Origin: an uncultured Steroidobacter sp.
Lineage (GTDB): Bacteria > Pseudomonadota > Gammaproteobacteria > Steroidobacterales > Steroidobacteraceae
Assembly: GCF_937958065.1 (NCBI RefSeq)
Contig: NZ_CALFXI010000043.1
Span: forward strand, 1-64,000
Length of the DNA: 64,000 nucleotides
Direction of reading: 5' to 3'
Below the pieces are notes generated by a model that was given only the letters and a program-made list of their open reading frames with translations, was not told the DNA's origin and searched no databases. Below are positions 59,576 through 64,000 of the stretch, one piece after another (position 1 is the first letter of the stretch; each line of letters begins with the position of its first letter). A program made the position numbers and the translations under genes.

Positions 59576-60046
59576 TCAAGTGCCGCCCGACCAGTCCGAG
59601 CGGATGGCCGCGCCCGCCAGATTGATCAGGTACTCCGTGCAGTACTCGAACGCGTTGTTCAGTACGGTGACCGACAGCGTGAGCGAGCCGCGTAGACTGA
59701 ACACCCGCAGCTCGCCTTTGGTCGGATCCAAGGCCGCGCGTGCGTCGAGGGCGCAGCCGCTCATGGAGCGAGACGGCCCCTGCAGCTGGCGGACCAGCTG
59801 CGGCACGGCTGGCATCAGGGCGGGCATCGTCACCGCGCTGGCATCGAAATCGAGAATGAAGCGATAGCTGCGGTCGTGGTGCCAGAAGATTCGATTCGTG
59901 ACGCGCCCTACTCGCGCCTTGCCCAGCTCTAGCTGGCGAAAAGCGTTCTGCTCGAGCAGCTCGCGTAACGTGTCGTTGACCCGCTGAGTCACGGTGCTGC
60001 GTGCGGGTCGGCTGCGCTCGATGGTTGCTATCGACAGAGTTTGCAT
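59576..60046 (-). CDS. Hypothetical protein between the cytochromes, 156 aa
   Basis: I do not recognise this protein. It has no signal peptide, so it should be cytoplasmic, unlike its neighbours. It is mixed alpha/beta by composition, with F-W-H-H-D-R-S-Y-R-F near residue 55 and a C-terminal E-Y-C-T-E-Y-L-I-N-L. ATG 60046 lies ten bases after the triheme cytochrome stop, so it is in the operon. Cassette A has no equivalent gene. A role in cytochrome or cofactor handling is possible, but nothing in the sequence shows it. Confidence 0.7.
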   Translation of the reverse strand: MQTLSIATIERSRPARSTVTQRVNDTLRELLEQNAFRQLELGKARVGRVTNRIFWHHDRSYRFILDFDASAVTMPALMPAVPQLVRQLQGPSRSMSGCALDARAALDPTKGELRVFSLRGSLTLSVTVLNNAFEYCTEYLINLAGAAIRSDWSGGT

Positions 60047-60056
60047 GGGTGTGCCT

Positions 60057-61316
60057 TTACCGCTGCCTGGCGACCTGCTCGGCGGTGACGGCACCAGCCT
60101 TGTTGCCCCACGAGGCGCGCACGAAGCTTGCGACCTGCGCGACCTCCTCATCGGTGAGCTTGTCGGCGAACGGTTCCATCTTCTTCCACTTGGCCAGCAG
60201 CGGCGGTTCGGGCAGCGGCGGACCGTACAGAATGATGTTGATCAGCGACGCCGGATCGTTCGCCTGCACCAGCGGACTGAATTTCGCCAGGGACGTGCCG
60301 GTGTCCTCGGAGCCCAGGCCGCTCGGCAAGTGACAGGTCCCGCAGTGAACGTCGTAGACCAGCGAGCCTTCCGACAGCAGCGCCTCCGACGCCGGCGGCG
60401 TCACGTCGCCTTCGTTGGCGGGCAGACTCTTCAGATACACCGACATGGCACGGATATCGGCATCGCTCAGATGCTGCGTGCTGTTCATGATCACTTCGAC
60501 CATCGGGCCGGAGACGGACACGTGAGCGTTGCGGCCTTGCTTCAGATACGCGGCGATCTCCTCGACCGACCATTCACCCAATCCGTTGGCAGCAGACGTG
60601 AGATTCGGCGCCGACCACGGACGCAGCTCGCCCGTCGGCACGCGATCCAGGTACGTGCCGCCGGTCATCGCGGCACTCGCACGTTCGGCGCCGAGGAAAT
60701 TCCTGGGTGAATGACAGGCGGAGCAGTGGCCCAAGCCCTCGACCAGGTAAGCGCCGCGATTCCACTCCTCCGACTGGCCCGCCACTGGCCGATAAGGACC
60801 CGCGTCGAAGAACATCGCCTTCCACAGCCCCATCAGCCAGCGTTGATTGAACGGGAACGACATCTCGTTCTCGGCCGGCGCGGAGCTCACCGGCGGCACG
60901 CTTTTCAAGTAAGCGAACAATGCCGCCGCGTCTTCGTCCGAGACTTTGGTGTAAGCGGTGTATGGAAACACCGGATACAGATGCGTGCCGTCCGGCCGCA
61001 CGCCATTGCGCAACGCCTGGGTGAACTGCTCTTGCGTCCAACTGCCGATACCGGTGTCCGGATCGGGCGTGATGTTGGTCGAATAGATCTTGCCGAAGGG
61101 CGTTTCGAAGGCGACGCCGCCCGCCATGGGAGCACCGCCCGGGACCGTGTGGCACGAACCGCAGTTTCCGGCGCGCGCCAGATATTCACCTCGCGCGACG
61201 GACGGCCCCTCGGCCAGCGCCGGCAATGCAGACAGCAGCGCGGCCGCAGCCAGCAACACCCGTCGCATCGACTCGAACGACTTCTCAACCACGCCCTGTC
61301 TCGCCATTGAGCTCAT
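60057..61316 (-). CDS. Triheme cytochrome c (AdhB-like), cassette B
   Basis: This 419-residue exported cytochrome has C-G-S-C-H near residue 52, C-S-A-C-H near 202 and C-G-T-C-H near 328. It is a close paralogue of the protein at 18882-20135, sharing I-Y-S-T-N-I-T-P-D-P and N-S-T-Q-H-L-S-D-A-D. The signal peptide covers about residues 1-36. Here a PQQ-type dehydrogenase is encoded about 2.4 kb upstream on the same strand, so this one may accept its electrons. It is the first gene of the cytochrome operon, just after dctA. Confidence 0.9.
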   Translation of the reverse strand: MSSMARQGVVEKSFESMRRVLLAAAALLSALPALAEGPSVARGEYLARAGNCGSCHTVPGGAPMAGGVAFETPFGKIYSTNITPDPDTGIGSWTQEQFTQALRNGVRPDGTHLYPVFPYTAYTKVSDEDAAALFAYLKSVPPVSSAPAENEMSFPFNQRWLMGLWKAMFFDAGPYRPVAGQSEEWNRGAYLVEGLGHCSACHSPRNFLGAERASAAMTGGTYLDRVPTGELRPWSAPNLTSAANGLGEWSVEEIAAYLKQGRNAHVSVSGPMVEVIMNSTQHLSDADIRAMSVYLKSLPANEGDVTPPASEALLSEGSLVYDVHCGTCHLPSGLGSEDTGTSLAKFSPLVQANDPASLINIILYGPPLPEPPLLAKWKKMEPFADKLTDEEVAQVASFVRASWGNKAGAVTAEQVARQR

Positions 61317-61334
61317 GCTGCAATCGTCCTCGCC

Positions 61335-62651
61335 TCAAGTCGCATCGACGGCATCGTTGGGCCCGAGTGCCACGGCCATCTTCTGCCGGTCCAGCTCGTT
61401 CTCCCAGCGCGCGACGAAGATCGTCGCCACGCCGTTGCCGATGAAGTTGGTGAGCGCGCGACACTCGCTCATGAATCGGTCGACGCCGAGAATCAGCGCC
61501 ATGCCTTCGATGGGAATGCTCGGCACGACCGCAATGGTGGCCGCCAGCGTGACGAAGCCTGAGCCGGTGACTCCCGCCGCGCCCTTGGAAGTGATCATCG
61601 CCACGCCGAGCAGCGTCAGTTCCTGCGTCAAGGTCAGATCGGTGTTGGTGGCTTGCGCGACGAACAGCGCCGCCATGGTCATGTAGATGTTGGTGCCGTC
61701 CAGGTTGAACGAATAGCCCGCCGGCACGACCAGGCCGACGACGGGCTTGGAACAGCCCATGCGCTCCAGCTTCTGCATCAACGACGGCAGCACGCTTTCC
61801 GACGAGCTGGTGCCGAGCACGATCAGCAACTCTTCCTTGATGTAGGCGATGTAGCGAAAGATGTTCACGCCCACCCAGCGCGCGATCAGCCCGAGCACGA
61901 CGACTACAAACACGGCCGCGGTGAGATAGAAGACTGCAACCAGCTTCAGCAACGGCACGAGCGCCGAGATTCCATAGCGGCCGATCGTGAACGCCATCGC
62001 ACCGAACGCGCCGATGGGCGCGGCTTTCATGATGAAGCCGAGCAGCTTGAATATCACCTGCGCCACGTTCTCGATGCCGGCGCGCACGCCCTCGCCGCGC
62101 GCCCCCATCCCTGACAGCGACAAGCCGAACAGCACCGCGATCACCAGGACCTGCAGCACGTCCCCGTCGACGAACGCACTGATGAGCGTGTTCGGAATCA
62201 TGTGCAGCACGAAATCGACCATGCTCTGGTGCTCGGCCTGGCTGGTGTAGCCGCTGATGGCGCTGGCATCCAACGAGCCGGGGTCGGCGTTGAAACCGGC
62301 GCCGGGCCGCAGCACGTTGGCCACCACCAGGCCGATCAGCAGCGCGAACGTGGACACCACTTCGAAGTACAGGATGGCCTTGCCGCCGACGCGCCCGACC
62401 TTCCTGGCGTCGTGCATGCCCGAAATCCCGGAGACGACGGTGCAGAAGATCACCACCGGGATGATCATCTTGATCAGCTTGATGAAGCCGTCGCCCAACG
62501 GCTTCATGGCCTCGCCCCAGTGGGGATGCAGGACACCGAGCGCGATGCCGATGGCGATGGCGATCAAGACCTGGACGTACAGGATCCTGTAGAACGGCAC
62601 GCTCGCGCCGGGCGCTGCCGCGAAACCTTCGACCAGTGCGGTGTCCTTCAC
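61335..62651 (-). CDS. dctA: C4-dicarboxylate/H+ (or Na+) symporter DctA
   Basis: This 438-residue DAACS-family transporter has the family signatures: the Ser-rich G-T-S-S-S-E-S-V-L-P in the re-entrant loop near residue 275, N-L-D-G-T-N-I-Y near 320, and the second loop with S-K-G-A-A-G-V-T-G-S-G near 360. Eight transmembrane helices are expected. It takes up succinate, fumarate and malate. GltP-type glutamate transport is less likely, judging by the A-A-G-V-T-G-S-G-F stretch. It is 18 bases upstream of the cytochrome operon. Confidence 0.92.
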   Translation of the reverse strand: MKDTALVEGFAAAPGASVPFYRILYVQVLIAIAIGIALGVLHPHWGEAMKPLGDGFIKLIKMIIPVVIFCTVVSGISGMHDARKVGRVGGKAILYFEVVSTFALLIGLVVANVLRPGAGFNADPGSLDASAISGYTSQAEHQSMVDFVLHMIPNTLISAFVDGDVLQVLVIAVLFGLSLSGMGARGEGVRAGIENVAQVIFKLLGFIMKAAPIGAFGAMAFTIGRYGISALVPLLKLVAVFYLTAAVFVVVVLGLIARWVGVNIFRYIAYIKEELLIVLGTSSSESVLPSLMQKLERMGCSKPVVGLVVPAGYSFNLDGTNIYMTMAALFVAQATNTDLTLTQELTLLGVAMITSKGAAGVTGSGFVTLAATIAVVPSIPIEGMALILGVDRFMSECRALTNFIGNGVATIFVARWENELDRQKMAVALGPNDAVDAT

Positions 62652-62674
62652 GAGGTGCCCCTGGCCTGCGCCGC

Positions 62675-63694
62675 TCAGGAGCGAGGCTCGGCGACGAACT
62701 TGCGCGTCTCACCGAACCCGGAGGAGACCCATTCGAGAATCTCGCGGCCGAGATAATCGTCGCCGGTGTTGAAGTGGTGATACTCCGTTCCGTGGTTGTG
62801 ATATTTCAGCTGGATGAAGCGTGGGCAACGGCCCGCGTCGCGCTTGCAGAGCGCGGCAAACAATTCACCCGTCGTGGCCGCGAGATTGAGTTGATCGAAC
62901 TCGGTCAGCAGCAACATGACCGGCACCTTGCTGCCGTGGATGTGGTTGATCACCGAGCGCGAGGCGTAGGTTTCCGGATCCTTGCCGAAATAGGCCTGCA
63001 CGCCGCCTTGCAGACTCGGATCGTCCGGATCCGCATGCAGCACGTAACGGCCGCTTTGCAGGATGATGCCGGCGAGGCCGTTACCGGCCGCCGGTTGGAA
63101 GCGGCGGTCGAACGCGTACTGGGCCACATGCGATGCGCCGGCGGACGTGCCGAACAGATAAATCCGATTCGGATCGCCGCCATGATCGCGCGCATTCTCC
63201 TGAACCCACTTCACCACCGCGGCCACGTCCTGGCCGCCCGAGGGCCAGGTGAACTCGGGCGCCAGACGGAAGTCGGCATTGATGCCAAGAAAGCCGTTGC
63301 GCGCGAAGTACGTCAGCACGTTGGCATGCACGTAAGGCGTGTTGTCACGTGCGCCACCGGTGTAACCGCCGCCATGGAAGAACACCATGATCGGCAGGTT
63401 CTTGCCGCGCGGCTCGTACAGATCGATCTTCTGTCGCTGATGCTTGCCGTACGCGATGTCCTTCGTCACCTTGACGCCTTCCTTCGGCATCTTCGCGAGC
63501 AATTCTTCATAGGCTTTGCGGGTGCCATCCGCACCGCCATAGCCCCAGCCCTGCTCGATCAGCATCTTCTTGATCTCCGGCGGCACGTTCTGCGCGAACG
63601 CTGCTGGCGCGGCAATGCCGATAGTCGCCAGTGCCGCGACGACTCGCAGCACCGTGCGACTCCAGCGAGCATCGATCGTCATATTGTTTCTCAT
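62675..63694 (-). CDS. Exported alpha/beta-hydrolase (hormone-sensitive-lipase-like esterase)
   Basis: This 339-residue protein has a signal peptide (V-V-A-A-L-A-T-I-G-I-A-A-P-A-A-F-A). The oxyanion motif is F-F-H-G-G-G-Y near residue 102, the nucleophile elbow G-T-S-A-G-A near 168, with the acid and histidine near E-F-D-Q-L and Y-H-N-H-G. It should hydrolyse a carboxylic ester in the periplasm. Several start codons are possible (63712, 63694, 63682). It lies between the PQQ dehydrogenase and dctA on the same strand, so an alcohol released from an ester could feed the dehydrogenase. Confidence 0.88.
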   Translation of the reverse strand: MRNNMTIDARWSRTVLRVVAALATIGIAAPAAFAQNVPPEIKKMLIEQGWGYGGADGTRKAYEELLAKMPKEGVKVTKDIAYGKHQRQKIDLYEPRGKNLPIMVFFHGGGYTGGARDNTPYVHANVLTYFARNGFLGINADFRLAPEFTWPSGGQDVAAVVKWVQENARDHGGDPNRIYLFGTSAGASHVAQYAFDRRFQPAAGNGLAGIILQSGRYVLHADPDDPSLQGGVQAYFGKDPETYASRSVINHIHGSKVPVMLLLTEFDQLNLAATTGELFAALCKRDAGRCPRFIQLKYHNHGTEYHHFNTGDDYLGREILEWVSSGFGETRKFVAEPRS

Positions 63695-63737
63695 GGTTCC
63701 GTCGCTCCGCATTGATCTGTTGACGAAGGAGGGTCGG

Positions 63738-64000
63738 TTACGGCAGCGCCAGGGCAACGTACTCGGCCGGCATGTCAGTCCAGCCGACGGCCACGACGAT
63801 GTACTGTTTGCCGCCTGCCATGTATGTAATCGGAGCACCGGACGTGCCGCCCGGCAGCTGCATCTCCCACAGCGTCTTGCCGGTGGCCTTGTCCAGAGCG
63901 CGGAACATCTTGCCGCCGCCCCACGCGGGAATGCGGCTGGGACCGTTCGGTCCGTTCTTGCCTTCGCCGATGAACAGCAACGACTTGGTAACCAGCGGCG
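63738..64000 (-). CDS. PQQ-dependent dehydrogenase, C-terminal fragment
   Basis: Only the last 87 residues are in the window; the frame is open to base 64000. The piece F-I-G-E-G-K-N-G, F-R-A-L-D-K-A-T-G-K-T-L-W and T-S-G-A-P-I-T-Y is the final propeller blade of PQQ-dependent glucose/alcohol dehydrogenases. These periplasmic enzymes pass electrons to cytochrome c or ubiquinone, which fits the triheme cytochrome downstream. Confidence 0.85.
   Translation of the reverse strand, partial: PLVTKSLLFIGEGKNGPNGPSRIPAWGGGKMFRALDKATGKTLWEMQLPGGTSGAPITYMAGGKQYIVVAVGWTDMPAEYVALALP

Noticed and set aside
61285..62712. A 475-codon minus-strand frame over dctA
   Set aside because: It is offset from the dctA frame, which has all DAACS motifs. 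The offset product is Arg-rich low-complexity sequence.

Overview
The window is dense, high-GC bacterial chromosome with no tRNA, rRNA, phage, insertion sequence or CRISPR array that I can see. Four TonB-dependent receptors (one with a FecA-like STN domain beside FecI/FecR), Tat and lipoprotein signals, triheme cytochromes, DUF1592/DUF1552 proteins and a PQQ dehydrogenase suggest a free-living, aerobic, Gram-negative scavenger. Gene content looks like a gammaproteobacterium of the Steroidobacter/Nevskiales kind; that placement is inference from gene content only.

Layout. 1-6.3 kb: 3' part of a BACON-like/beta-propeller surface protein, a GlxA-type regulator coupled to a serine hydrolase, and a TonB receptor. 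6.3-15.6 kb: a catabolic locus, with a leftward run SDR-SDR-VOC-LuxR-TonB receptor-acyl-CoA synthetase and a divergent cupin dioxygenase-PaaK ligase pair. 15.7-18.6 kb: an unknown protein, a methyltransferase and a MetY-type enzyme. 18.9-26.2 kb: a triheme plus small cytochrome c pair facing a four-gene operon of exported proteins (DUF1592, DUF1552, a Y-x4-D repeat protein, an unknown). 26.4-33.3 kb: periplasmic creatininase-like protein, TonB receptor, AmaA-like pipecolate oxidase, ketimine reductase and lipoprotein RidA. 33.3-42.5 kb: a six-gene leftward operon (KamA-like radical SAM aminomutase, FdxA, PcaI/PcaJ-type CoA-transferase, class III aminotransferase, NCS1 permease) divergent from LysR-AmaB. 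42.6-43.3 kb: DsbG. 43.6-52.3 kb: a compact cluster of nine genes mixing flavin/pterin-type enzymes with glycosyl-, methyl- and CDP-alcohol transferases. 52.3-59 kb: FecI-FecR, LysR, DUF2271, STN TonB receptor. 59.1-64 kb: a second cytochrome cassette, DctA, an esterase and the end of a PQQ dehydrogenase.

Two systems stand out. First, 26-42.5 kb reads as an apparently undescribed lysine/pipecolate route. The AmaA/AmaB-type enzymes would yield 2-aminoadipate. The KamA homologue has lost both aspartates that hold the lysine epsilon-amine (Arg352 and Ile389 in their places), so it could convert 2-aminoadipate to 3-aminoadipate. The class III transaminase would then give 3-oxoadipate, and the PcaIJ-type transferase 3-oxoadipyl-CoA. 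Second, 43.6-52.3 kb looks like a biosynthetic cluster starting from GTP (GTP cyclohydrolase II, RibD-type reductase, creatininase-family hydrolase, degenerate 6-PTPS) and ending at a membrane-linked conjugate (GT4, CDP-alcohol phosphotransferase, LtaS-like membrane enzyme). Smaller oddities are a four-copy tandem repeat that supplies the permease C-terminus, a 64-bp duplication that copies the start of the LysR gene upstream of itself, a GT4 gene that seems to have lost one base at its start codon, and paired flavinylation-like motifs in a DUF2271 protein.
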